The position numbers and the translations under genes are program-made. Positions 33,376 through 41,096 of a stretch of DNA of 64,000 nt are shown here, piece by piece. The notes beneath the pieces were generated by a model. That model worked only from the letters and a program-made list of their open reading frames with translations, was not told where the DNA came from and made no database searches. Source of the stretch: Polaribacter sp. NJDZ03 (GTDB taxonomy: Bacteria; Bacteroidota; Bacteroidia; Flavobacteriales; Flavobacteriaceae); assembly GCF_019263805.1 (NCBI RefSeq), contig NZ_CP079195.1, positions 1,243,501 to 1,307,500 of the forward strand. The letters run 5' to 3'. The stretch's first letter is position 1; each line of letters opens with the position of its first letter.

Positions 33376-33529
33376 ATCAATCTTAATTGAATTCAAATTC
33401 TTAAACCAATTTTATTATATAGTTAAAACAATTGAAAACCTAAATATCTTCCTGAGCTTGTCTAAGGACATTCAGTAGCAAAAATAAGTTCAGTATGAAA
33501 AAGTTACATACTTTTAAGCAACACCCTTT

Positions 33530-34504
33530 TTATTTGAAGAATGAATCTACAAATTCGTGTTTATTAAACACTTGTAAATCATCTATAGCCTCTCCTACTC
33601 CAATATATTTTACAGGTATTTTAAATTGATCTGATATACCAATAACAACTCCTCCTTTTGCCGTACCATCTAATTTAGTAACCGCTAAAGAAGTAACTTC
33701 TGTTGCCAACGTAAATTGTTTTGCTTGTTCAAAAGCATTCTGACCAGTAGAACCATCTAAAACTAACAACACATCGTGAGGTGAATTGTCTACCACTTTT
33801 TGCATTACACGTTTTATCTTAGTCAACTCATTCATTAAGTTTATCTTATTGTGTAAACGACCTGCAGTATCAATAATTACAACATCTGCATCTTGATTAA
33901 CAGCCGATTTTAAAGTATCAAAAGCTACAGAAGCAGGGTCTGATCCCATTTCTTGACGAACAATTGGTACACCTGTTCTGTCTGCCCAAACTTGTAATTG
34001 ATCTATAGCTGCCGCTCTAAAAGTATCTGCAGCTCCTAAAACAACTTTTAATCCTTGTTTTTTAAATTGCGCTGCTAACTTACCAATAGTAGTAGTTTTA
34101 CCAACTCCATTTACACCAACAACCATTAAGACATAAGGCATTTTATTACCATTTTTATCTCTAGGAATTTCCGGAATTACAAATTCGGTTTCGTTACCAA
34201 CATTGGTTTCAGAAAGTAAACCTGCAATTTCTTCGCGCAGAATTCTATTTAACTCGTCTGTACCAACATACTTGTCTTTAGCAACTCTGTCTTCTATTCT
34301 ATTAATAATTTTAAGGGTGGTATCTACACCAACATCAGAAGCAACTAAAATTTCTTCTAAATTATCTAAAACAGCATCATCTACTTTAGATTTACCAGCA
34401 ACTGCTTTTGTTAATTTACCAAAGAAACTTTCTTTAGATTTTTCTAATCCCTTGTCTAAGGTTTCTTTTTTTTCTTTTGAAAATATTTTTTTAAAAAAAC
34501 TCAT
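33530..34504 (-). CDS. ftsY: Signal recognition particle receptor FtsY
   Basis: FtsY is the membrane-bound GTPase that receives SRP-ribosome complexes for co-translational insertion. The protein has 324 residues: a short Lys-rich N-terminus in place of the long acidic A domain of E. coli, a helical N domain (about 25-110) and the G domain with GVNGVGKTTTIGKL, DTAGRLHNK and TKLDGTAKGG. It closes the minus-strand run rpmB, rpmG, DUF4295, ftsY that is typical of Bacteroidetes. Its RNA partner ffs lies 12 kb away at 46.6 kb. Confidence 0.96.
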   Translation of the reverse strand: MSFFKKIFSKEKKETLDKGLEKSKESFFGKLTKAVAGKSKVDDAVLDNLEEILVASDVGVDTTLKIINRIEDRVAKDKYVGTDELNRILREEIAGLLSETNVGNETEFVIPEIPRDKNGNKMPYVLMVVGVNGVGKTTTIGKLAAQFKKQGLKVVLGAADTFRAAAIDQLQVWADRTGVPIVRQEMGSDPASVAFDTLKSAVNQDADVVIIDTAGRLHNKINLMNELTKIKRVMQKVVDNSPHDVLLVLDGSTGQNAFEQAKQFTLATEVTSLAVTKLDGTAKGGVVIGISDQFKIPVKYIGVGEAIDDLQVFNKHEFVDSFFK

Positions 34505-34583
34505 CTTTATCTTATTATACTATAATAGCTATACGTTAAAAAACGTGCCATTAGTTGGGTTTGGTCAAATTGTCACTAAAAGT

Positions 34584-34735
34584 GCCTGCGTTAGCGATAG
34601 AAATGGCATCCTTTTCTTTTAAAAAGTAACTAAGTTACTTTTTAAATTTAATTATTAAAAGTACAAAATTTTCTTGACCATAAGAGTCTAAGAAAAGATA
34701 TAATGTAAAGCGCGACCTTTTTAGGTAACGCCCAA
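34584..34735 (+). repeat. GCGTTA...TAACGC dispersed repeat, long copy
   Basis: The outer ends (CCTGCGTTAGCGATAGAAA and TTTTTAGGTAACGCCC) match the ends of a second copy at 45371-45458 on the minus strand, as do the inner flanks GGCATCCTTTT and AAGATATA. Only the middle differs: about 80 bases here, about 15 there. The middle here has a perfect hairpin AAAAAGTAAC-taa-GTTACTTTTT (34621-34643). Ends GCGTTA and TAACGC pair, so the unit may fold as a whole. Confidence 0.65.
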
Positions 34736-34811
34736 AAATACGGAATTATAAGACGTAAAAAAACTACTTCCTAAATAAGAAAGTAGTTTTATATAATATA
34801 TGTAGTAAATA

Positions 34812-34964
34812 TTACTTTTTTGCTAAAAAAGCATCTACTTTTTCTGGTTCCATAATTGATTCTACAAAAGTGTAAGCACCAGATTTTGGAGATTTTACCA
34901 TTTTGATAGCTTTACTTAATCTCTTTGAAGATGTTTGTAACGATGCTACTGTTTTTTTTGCCAT
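34812..34964 (-). CDS. DUF4295 family protein (50 aa)
   Basis: A 50-residue basic protein beginning MAKKTVASLQ and ending DAFLAKK, too short for usual gene finding. It matches the DUF4295 family, always found in Bacteroidetes between rpmG and ftsY as here. Its size, charge and neighbours suggest a ribosome-associated protein, but that is inference. The start CAT is at 34962-34964 and the stop at 34812-34814. It follows rpmG by 51 bases on the same strand. Confidence 0.9.
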   Translation of the reverse strand: MAKKTVASLQTSSKRLSKAIKMVKSPKSGAYTFVESIMEPEKVDAFLAKK

Positions 34965-35015
34965 TGTCTAAGTTTTTTAATCTATGTGCTCTATTCTGAG
35001 TTCTAGACAGTTTAA

Positions 35016-35198
35016 TTATTTAATTTCTTTGTGAACAGTCATTTTCTTTAAGATAGGGTTGAATTTTTTAATTTCCATTCTATCCGGAGTGTTCTTTTTG
35101 TTCTTTGTTGTAATGTATCTAGAAGTACCTGCTTTACCAGAAGCTTTATGCTCTGTGCATTCTAAAATTACCTGAACTCTGTTTCCTTTTTTTGCCAT
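35016..35198 (-). CDS. rpmG: Large subunit ribosomal protein L33
   Basis: A 60-residue ribosomal protein with the L33 core [11 protein letters not shown] and [14 protein letters not shown]. It has one Cys only, so it is the zinc-free (C-minus) form. It lies 27 bases after rpmB on the same strand and before DUF4295 and ftsY; one promoter before rpmB probably serves all four. Confidence 0.97.
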   Translation of the reverse strand: MAKKGNRVQVILECTEHKASGKAGTSRYITTKNKKNTPDRMEIKKFNPILKKMTVHKEIK

Positions 35199-35225
35199 CT
35201 GTATAAAATTTTAAATTGCTTAAGC

Positions 35226-35465
35226 TTATTTAGTTAAAAATCCGTTAGCTCTTGCGTCTTTTATAACTGAAGAAATTCCTTTCTTGTTAATATTTTTTAA
35301 TGCAGAAGCAGACACTTTTAATGTTATCCATTTATCTTCTTCTGGGATATAAAAACGCTTGGTCATTAGATTAGCGTCAAACTTTCTCTTAGTTCTATTT
35401 AAAGCGTGAGATACATTGTTCCCAACCATTGCTTTTTTACCTGTTAATTCACAAACTCTAGACAT
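35226..35465 (-). CDS. rpmB: Large subunit ribosomal protein L28
   Basis: A 79-residue ribosomal protein with the L28 marks MSRVCELTGKK, VSHALNRTKR and a C-terminal SALKNINKKG. The zinc-type Cys pairs seen in some lineages are absent. It is the first gene of the rpmB-rpmG-DUF4295-ftsY operon and has a textbook promoter. Confidence 0.97.
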   Translation of the reverse strand: MSRVCELTGKKAMVGNNVSHALNRTKRKFDANLMTKRFYIPEEDKWITLKVSASALKNINKKGISSVIKDARANGFLTK

Positions 35466-35505
35466 CTTTTCGACAGTATTTATAGTGTTATCTCTAAACG
35501 AGGTG

Positions 35506-35536
35506 CAAATATACAGTTAATTCTAATTCTGAACAA
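35506..35536 (-). promoter_or_regulatory. Promoter of the rpmB operon
   Basis: On the minus strand TTG (35534-35536), 20 bases, then TATATTTG (35506-35513), the full Bacteroidetes sigma-ABfr form. The leader before rpmB is about 35 bases. Confidence 0.8.
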
Positions 35537-35587
35537 AACTATTTTTACTATTTTTTACTTTTTTATTTATCTAATCATTTAAACTGA

Positions 35588-36067
35588 TTAAAAATGGATG
35601 TTTTTTGCAGATTCTTTACGGCTAATTAGCATTGGAAACGAAACTCCTGCGGTTAGAGAAAAAATAATAAAAATAGCTTTTAAGCCATTATTTATAGTAT
35701 GATTTAAAACAACTTGGTATGTTTCTGCATCTAACTCATAGGTAAGTTTAAAAAAACCTAACATTGCCTCGTATGCAAATGCTCCCGGAATCATAGGGAT
35801 AACTGCTGGAATAGATAATATTAAAGGAGGCACATGTTGTTTATGTGCCGCTGGGATACTTAAAAACCCAACAACAATAGCACCTATTAATGACGCTAAC
35901 GTTATATGCACCCCAAAGTGAATTAGAATTAACTTACAAGTACCACCTATAGCAGCTAACACAGCTGCCGTAATTAATGCTTTTTTAGGCACATTAAATA
36001 ATTTAGCAAAACCTACAGAAGCAACAGCTAACCAAACTGCCATTTCTAAAAAATGGAGAATTTTCAT
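35588..36067 (-). CDS. Threonine/serine exporter, C-terminal half (ThrE_2 / DUF3815)
   Basis: A 159-residue membrane protein with four or five helices. It matches the C-terminal half of ThrE-type exporters, with VGFLSIPAAHKQHVPPLILSIPAVIPMIPGAFAYEA as its PAxxPMIPG-containing core. In actinobacteria both halves are one protein; here they are separate genes 3 bases apart and must act as a pair with the product of the gene at 36071. The substrate, a small amino acid or a related acid, is a family guess. Confidence 0.85.
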   Translation of the reverse strand: MKILHFLEMAVWLAVASVGFAKLFNVPKKALITAAVLAAIGGTCKLILIHFGVHITLASLIGAIVVGFLSIPAAHKQHVPPLILSIPAVIPMIPGAFAYEAMLGFFKLTYELDAETYQVVLNHTINNGLKAIFIIFSLTAGVSFPMLISRKESAKNIHF

Positions 36068-36070
36068 AGT

Positions 36071-36832
36071 TTAAAAATCATAAATTAACATGGCTACAAA
36101 CATACCTAACGAAATAAATAATGCTATTAGCATGGCATGGGCACCTCTAACAATTCCGTTCATTGTATAACCATCCATTAAATCAGAAAATGAATTAATT
36201 AGTGGTACACCAGGGATTAGAAATAAAACAGAGGTGGCAAAAGCTAAATGATTGGTGCTATTATCATTAAAAAAAGTACTTCCACCAGCAATTAAACTTG
36301 CTGTTAATGCTGCAAAAGAAATACTTAAATAAATATTAAATTTTATTTTTGCCGTATAATGCCTTACAATAAAGCCAAAAAATGTAGCTATAAATGCAAT
36401 AAGCATATCTAAATACATCCCTCCAAATAATCTACAAAATCCTGCACCTGCAAAACTCACAAAGATTAAAACATATATAAAAGAGTAACGAGGAATATTT
36501 TTTATTCTAATAACCTCATTTTGTAATTGCTTTAATAATAATTTACCTTCTACAACTTTCCAACTTAATTTACTTATTTCAGATACTAAAGTAAAATTAA
36601 CACTATGCGGAGGCGTTTTTTTAAAACTATTATAAAGTTCGTCAGTGGTATTATTTCTTAGTAATAAAAATATGGTTTTATGAGTTATTAATGTTTCGCA
36701 ACTATACCCTAAACCAGCACCCAAACGTTCTATTGTTATTCTAATTCTATGCGTGCTCGCTCCAGATTCCATTAACAAACTACCAACTTCTAAAAGACTA
36801 TTAGAGGTTTCTATAATTTCTTTATCATTCAT
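36071..36832 (-). CDS. Threonine/serine exporter, N-terminal half (ThrE / DUF1212)
   Basis: A 253-residue protein: a soluble N-terminal part (about 1-115) with LLMESGASTHRI, then five membrane helices with LFLIPGVPLINSFSDLMDGY. This is the N-terminal half of the ThrE exporter, a DUF1212 protein. It starts 44 bases after cinA's stop is read on the same strand and precedes the C-terminal half by 3 bases. Split ThrE pairs are common outside actinobacteria. Confidence 0.88.
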   Translation of the reverse strand: MNDKEIIETSNSLLEVGSLLMESGASTHRIRITIERLGAGLGYSCETLITHKTIFLLLRNNTTDELYNSFKKTPPHSVNFTLVSEISKLSWKVVEGKLLLKQLQNEVIRIKNIPRYSFIYVLIFVSFAGAGFCRLFGGMYLDMLIAFIATFFGFIVRHYTAKIKFNIYLSISFAALTASLIAGGSTFFNDNSTNHLAFATSVLFLIPGVPLINSFSDLMDGYTMNGIVRGAHAMLIALFISLGMFVAMLIYDF

Positions 36833-36876
36833 TTTATGTTATTTCCTTTCAAACATTAGAATACTTAAAAGAGATA

Positions 36877-38118
36877 TTACACTAATTCTTTGTAGATTAT
36901 TTCTAACGCTTTACTAACTGTTCTATTAATTACCTTTTCTCTTGGTTGCCCAAAATTAAATTCTTTTACAATTTCTTTATCATCAGACACAATAGCTATG
37001 TAAACAATCCCTACACTTTTATCTGTATGATCTGTTGTTGGACCTGCATTACCTGTTACTGCAATTGCATAATTTGTTTGTAGTTTGCTTTTAACTCCTC
37101 TAGCCATTTCTAAAGCAACTTCCTTACTTACAACGCTATATTTTTTGATAGTTTCTACAGAAACACCTAATAAATTAATTTTAGTTTCTGCAGAATACGC
37201 AACAATACTACCTTTATAATAAGCAGACGAGCCTGCAACGGATACTAAATTTGCAGATATTTGACCTCCTGTTAAGCTTTCTGCCGTAGCAATTGTTTGC
37301 TTATTTCTTTTTAACAACGCTCCTATTCTTTTCTCTAATGAGCTATCATCATCTAAACCGGTAATAATTTCTGGTATTAGTTTATAAATTTCAGCTACTT
37401 TTTCATTTAACTCTGCCTCTAAAGTCTCTTTATGATCGCCTTTGGCGGATAAACGCAGTCTTACTTTACCAAAAGAAGGTAAATATGCCAACTTAATATA
37501 AGGTGGTAAATTGTTTTCGAATTCTTCAATTCTTTCTGCAATCATACTTTCCCCCTGCCCATACGTCATAATTGTTTTATGAATAATGAAAGGTAATTTA
37601 AACTGCTTTTGAATTTTAGGTAAAACTTGATCGGTTATTAAACCTTTCATTTCATAAGGAACTCCAGGGAGTGACACAAAGACAGTCTCGTTTTGATAAA
37701 ACCACATTCCGGGTGCAGTACCAAAATTATTCATTAACAAAGTAGCCTTAGAAGGCAATTGCGCCTGATATCTTTGCACTTCATTAAAAGGATGATTCAC
37801 TTTTATAAACATCTCTTTAATATGTGCTATTACTTCCGGATATTCAATTAACTCAGTATCTTTAAAAAACTTTGCAATTGTTTTTTTTGTGATATCATCT
37901 TTTGTTGGTCCTAAACCTCCAGTAATAATAACAATACTTGCTCTTTCTTGTGCTTCTTTTAAAGCGTTTAAAATATGCTGTTCATCATCTTGAATGGAAG
38001 TAATTTGATAAACTGAAACTCCTATTTTATTTAATTCCTGACCAATAAATTGTGAATTGGTATCTACAATCTGACCAATTAAAATTTCATCTCCTATTGT
38101 AATAATTTCTGCATTCAT
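36877..38118 (-). CDS. cinA: CinA family protein (NMN deamidase / competence-damage protein)
   Basis: A 413-residue two-domain protein. The N-terminal MoCF-like domain (about 1-170; IGDEILIGQIVDTNSQF, TGGLGPTKDDIT) is linked to ADP-ribose pyrophosphatase activity, and the C-terminal CinA domain (about 255-410; TAESLTGGQISANLV, AVTGNAGPT) deamidates nicotinamide mononucleotide in pyridine nucleotide salvage. Both domains are complete, so this is the full-length form. Its start shares one base with the stop of the membrane protein gene before it (TAATG). Confidence 0.93.
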   Translation of the reverse strand: MNAEIITIGDEILIGQIVDTNSQFIGQELNKIGVSVYQITSIQDDEQHILNALKEAQERASIVIITGGLGPTKDDITKKTIAKFFKDTELIEYPEVIAHIKEMFIKVNHPFNEVQRYQAQLPSKATLLMNNFGTAPGMWFYQNETVFVSLPGVPYEMKGLITDQVLPKIQKQFKLPFIIHKTIMTYGQGESMIAERIEEFENNLPPYIKLAYLPSFGKVRLRLSAKGDHKETLEAELNEKVAEIYKLIPEIITGLDDDSSLEKRIGALLKRNKQTIATAESLTGGQISANLVSVAGSSAYYKGSIVAYSAETKINLLGVSVETIKKYSVVSKEVALEMARGVKSKLQTNYAIAVTGNAGPTTDHTDKSVGIVYIAIVSDDKEIVKEFNFGQPREKVINRTVSKALEIIYKELV

Positions 38119-38432
38119 TATGAGCCTATTTCATTTATATTCTGATAATCTAAATTTTTATTCTTTAATCTTTTTCGAAAAAAAACGAAAAGGAAATATG
38201 AAATAATAACACTCAATAAGACTGATAAATTTCTATTTGATTCAAAATCTTGCTGAAGTTTAAAGTCTGTAAAAAAGCCATAAATAAGTAAATAAATAAT
38301 TCGAATAGCAAGAGAAACAAAAAAACCTATACAAAAGTAAAGTGTCTTATTTTTTTCAAACCTTTTAGCCAAATACATAAAACAAATCCCAACAAATATG
38401 GAGGCTATTATTTGTATTGTAAAATTTATCAA
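38118..38432 (-). CDS. Small membrane protein (104 aa), unknown
   Basis: A 104-residue protein with three predicted membrane helices (about 5-22, 30-52, 70-86) and a basic C-terminal tail. No family is recognised. It shares one base with cinA (TAATG) and begins one base after the FAH-family gene, so the three are translated from one message. It may be an accessory rather than a core member, since the order FAH-cinA without it is also common, though that is from memory. Confidence 0.6.
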   Translation of the reverse strand: MINFTIQIIASIFVGICFMYLAKRFEKNKTLYFCIGFFVSLAIRIIYLLIYGFFTDFKLQQDFESNRNLSVLLSVIISYFLFVFFRKRLKNKNLDYQNINEIGS

Positions 38433-38433
38433 C

Positions 38434-39042
38434 CTACTTTACTCTTATATCAAAAGCTTCTCTTCCTTCAATAATTCCTTTTAAGTTATCGTTCTCTACA
38501 ACTTTACCTACTCCTGCAGGTGTACCTGTATATATTATGTCTCCTTTTTTAAGGGTGAAGTATTGAGAAACATAAGCAATTAATTCATCTGTTTTCCACA
38601 ACATTGCATTGGTGTTACCATCCTGAACAAGTTCGTCGTTCTTAAAAAGTTGAAAATTTAAGTTCTCTAAATCAAATTCTTCCTTCGGATAAAATTCTCC
38701 CACCACGGCACTTCCGTCAAAACCTTTTGCTTTTTCCCAAGGCAACCCTTTTTCTTTACATTTTGCCTGTATATCTCTTGCTGTAAAATCGATTCCTAAA
38801 CCAATTTCATCGTAATATTTATGAGCAAATTTAGCGTCAATATGTTTACCAACTTTATTTATTTTTATCAAAACCTCTACTTCATAATGAACATCATTAG
38901 AAAAAGGTGGAATAAAAAACGGATTTTTTCTTGGTAAAATAGCAGAATCTGGTTTTAGAAAAACTACAGGGTTTTCTGGTCTTTCATTTGCTAACTCTTC
39001 TATATGTTTTGCGTAATTGCGCCCAATACAAATTATTTTCAT
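38434..39042 (-). CDS. Fumarylacetoacetate hydrolase (FAH) family protein
   Basis: A 202-residue enzyme of the FAH fold, which cuts C-C bonds of beta-diketo acids or decarboxylates oxaloacetate-like substrates. The metal site is YEVEVLIKINKVGKHID (Glu-x-Glu), and the C-terminal GDIIYTGTPAGVG loop is intact. The short form is like human FAHD1 and E. coli YcgM-type acylpyruvase or oxaloacetate decarboxylase. Its start codon is preceded at 20 bases by the CTTCCCTTCGGGAAG hairpin that also precedes purU. Confidence 0.88.
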   Translation of the reverse strand: MKIICIGRNYAKHIEELANERPENPVVFLKPDSAILPRKNPFFIPPFSNDVHYEVEVLIKINKVGKHIDAKFAHKYYDEIGLGIDFTARDIQAKCKEKGLPWEKAKGFDGSAVVGEFYPKEEFDLENLNFQLFKNDELVQDGNTNAMLWKTDELIAYVSQYFTLKKGDIIYTGTPAGVGKVVENDNLKGIIEGREAFDIRVK

Positions 39043-39080
39043 AAAAAAAGCCCATCTTAATCTTCCCGAAGGGAAGAAAC
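39043..39080 (-). repeat. Start-codon-proximal TTCCC hairpin repeat, copy 1
   Basis: On the minus strand CTTCCCTTCGGGAAG (39062-39076) is a six-bp hairpin with a three-base loop, then GATGGGCT and an A/T stretch up to the FAH-family start codon. The same series with few changes lies before purU at 40043-40080 at the same offset. Confidence 0.7.
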
Positions 39081-39134
39081 ACTATTGTGTTAATTTTATA
39101 CTATTAAAATTGATTAACTTAAAATCATATTTAG

Positions 39135-39170
39135 GTTAACTGATTACTGTTGACTGAAAACTGCCAACTG
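39135..39170 (-). repeat. CAGT heptad run after the purU stop codon
   Basis: On the minus (sense) strand, two bases after the purU TAA, five CAGT units follow at exact 7-base spacing: CAGTTGG, CAGTTTT, CAGTCAA, CAGTAAT, CAGTTAA. The other runs are at 40150-40186, 42257-42284, 42344-42369 and 61589-61615. Confidence 0.75.
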
Positions 39171-39172
39171 TT

Positions 39173-40042
39173 TTATTCCCCTGCTTCCGGAAAAACAATA
39201 GCTCTATTTCCTGAAACAATTATTTGATGATTTAAGTGGTTTTTAACCGCTCTTGCCAACACTAATTTCTCTATATCTGCACCAATTCTTTTTAAGGTTG
39301 TTGGTGTACTTTCATGCGTTACCGGTTTTACATCTTGCTCAATAATTGGCCCTTCATCTAAATCTACTGTTGCATAATGTGCCGTTGCTCCAATTAATTT
39401 CACACCTCTTTCGTATGCTTTTTTATAAGGGTTTGCTCCTTGAAAAGCAGGTAAAAAAGAATGATGAATATTTATAATTCTCTCTGGATAATGATTGATA
39501 AAATCTGAAGATAAAATTTGCATATACCTTGCCATAATTACTAAATCTACTTCATTAGCATCTAACAATTGTACAACTTGATCTTCTTGATCTTTTTTGG
39601 TTTCTTTAGTAACAGGTAAATAATAAAAAGGCACATTAAACATGTCTGCTATATACCTTAATTTATCATGATTGCTAATAACCATTTTTACATTACAATC
39701 TAAACGCCCCTCTTTAGAACGCTCTAACAAATCATATAAATTATGACTAGTGTGCGAAACCATAATGGCTACATTTTGTTTTTTATCGCAATAGTTTACC
39801 GACCAATCAATATTTAATGGCGTTGCCAATTGTAAAAAATTATGCTCTAGAGTTTCTTTAGAAATATCCGTTCCCTCTGCATCTAAACGAACTCTCATAA
39901 AATAGGTGTTTTCAATAGCATTTACATACTGCTGAGAACTTAAAATATTGAATCCATTTTCATAAAAAAAAGTGGTAATTTTGGCTACCAATCCTTTTTG
40001 ATCTGGACATTTAATTAAAAAAGAGACTACTTGTGGTTTCAT
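39173..40042 (-). CDS. purU: Formyltetrahydrofolate deformylase
   Basis: PurU hydrolyses 10-formyltetrahydrofolate to formate and tetrahydrofolate, balancing one-carbon pools. The 289-residue protein has an N-terminal ACT domain (about 7-85, CPDQKGLVAKITTFF) and a formyltransferase-like domain with NIHHSFLPAFQGANPY and the catalytic Asp in VDLDEGPII. It lies between menB and the FAH-family gene on the same strand, separated by spacers that carry matching repeats. Confidence 0.96.
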   Translation of the reverse strand: MKPQVVSFLIKCPDQKGLVAKITTFFYENGFNILSSQQYVNAIENTYFMRVRLDAEGTDISKETLEHNFLQLATPLNIDWSVNYCDKKQNVAIMVSHTSHNLYDLLERSKEGRLDCNVKMVISNHDKLRYIADMFNVPFYYLPVTKETKKDQEDQVVQLLDANEVDLVIMARYMQILSSDFINHYPERIINIHHSFLPAFQGANPYKKAYERGVKLIGATAHYATVDLDEGPIIEQDVKPVTHESTPTTLKRIGADIEKLVLARAVKNHLNHQIIVSGNRAIVFPEAGE

Positions 40043-40080
40043 AAAAACAGCCCATCCTAACCTTCCCGAAGGGAAGGAAC
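40043..40080 (-). repeat. Start-codon-proximal TTCCC hairpin repeat, copy 2
   Basis: On the minus strand CCTTCCCTTCGGGAAGG (40061-40077) folds as a hairpin, then TTAGGATGGGCT and an A/T stretch reach the purU start codon. The palindrome starts 20 bases from the start codon, the same offset as in copy 1. Confidence 0.7.
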
Positions 40081-40149
40081 TACAAACTGGGTAATTTGGA
40101 GTTCTAATTATTTTTTCCTTTTTAGAGCAAGCTCCATTTTATTACTAAT

Positions 40150-40186
40150 ACTGAACACTGAGACTGTATACTGAAACTGCCTACTA
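40150..40186 (-). repeat. CAGT run after the menB stop codon
   Basis: On the sense strand, after the menB TAG and nine bases (with a decayed TAGT), the units CAGTTT, CAGTATA, CAGTCT, CAGTGTT and CAGTATT follow, spaced 6, 7, 6 and 7. Confidence 0.75.
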
Positions 40187-40188
40187 AT

Positions 40189-41028
40189 CTATGGTATCCA
40201 TTTTTTAGGAAAGTTTGGTTTTCTCTTTTCAAGAAAAGCATCTCTTCCTTCTTTTGCTTCATCTGTCATATAAGCAAGTCTTGTTGCTTCTCCTGCAAAA
40301 ACTTGCTGACCAACCATACCGTCATCTGTTAAATTCATTGCAAACTTTAGCATTTTTATAGAAGTCGGACTCTTTTCTAATATTTCTTGTGCCCATTCAT
40401 ACGCAGTAGATTCTAATTCTTCATGCGGAATAACAGCATTTACCATACCCATATCATACGCTTCTTGTGCAGAATAATTTCTACCTAAGAAAAAGATTTC
40501 ACGAGCTCTTTTTTGCCCCACCATTTTAGCCAAATATGCAGAACCATAACCACCATCAAAAGAAGTTACATCTGCATCTGTTTGTTTAAAAATAGCATGT
40601 TCTTTAGAAGCTAAAGTTAAATCGCAAACTACATGTAAACTGTGTCCGCCACCAACTGCCCAACCTGGTACTACAGCAATTACTGCTTTTGGCATAAACC
40701 TAATTAAACGTTGTACTTCTAATATATTTAATCTGTGATATCCGTCTTCACCAACATACCCTTGGTGTCCACGTGCTTTTTGATCTCCTCCAGAACAGAA
40801 TGAATACACACCGTCTTTTGTACTTGGCCCTTCCGCAGAAAGTAGCACAACTCCAATATTTACATCTTCGCCTGCATCGTAAAAAGCATCGTATAATTCT
40901 TTAGTAGTTTTAGGTCTAAAAGCATTTCTAACATTAGGTCTATTAAATGCTATTCTAGCAACTCCATTACATTTCTTATAGGTAATGTCTTCGTATTCTT
41001 TAACAGTTTTCCACTCGGGTTGTATCAT
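40189..41028 (-). CDS. menB: 1,4-dihydroxy-2-naphthoyl-CoA synthase
   Basis: MenB closes the second ring of menaquinone from O-succinylbenzoyl-CoA. The 279-residue crotonase-fold protein has the oxyanion loop FCSGGDQKARG, WAVGGGHSLHVVCDLTLAS, and the Asp/Tyr-bearing VTSFDGGYGSAYL. The match is to MenB rather than to a general enoyl-CoA hydratase. menD is 2 kb away on the same strand with other genes between, so the menaquinone genes are loosely grouped. No promoter element of good quality is seen. Confidence 0.96.
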   Translation of the reverse strand: MIQPEWKTVKEYEDITYKKCNGVARIAFNRPNVRNAFRPKTTKELYDAFYDAGEDVNIGVVLLSAEGPSTKDGVYSFCSGGDQKARGHQGYVGEDGYHRLNILEVQRLIRFMPKAVIAVVPGWAVGGGHSLHVVCDLTLASKEHAIFKQTDADVTSFDGGYGSAYLAKMVGQKRAREIFFLGRNYSAQEAYDMGMVNAVIPHEELESTAYEWAQEILEKSPTSIKMLKFAMNLTDDGMVGQQVFAGEATRLAYMTDEAKEGRDAFLEKRKPNFPKKWIP

Positions 41029-41096
41029 AATTTTGTATTTTGGACGTTCTTTTAGAAGAACAAAAAAATTGGTTACAAAAATAAAGATTCAAATTT

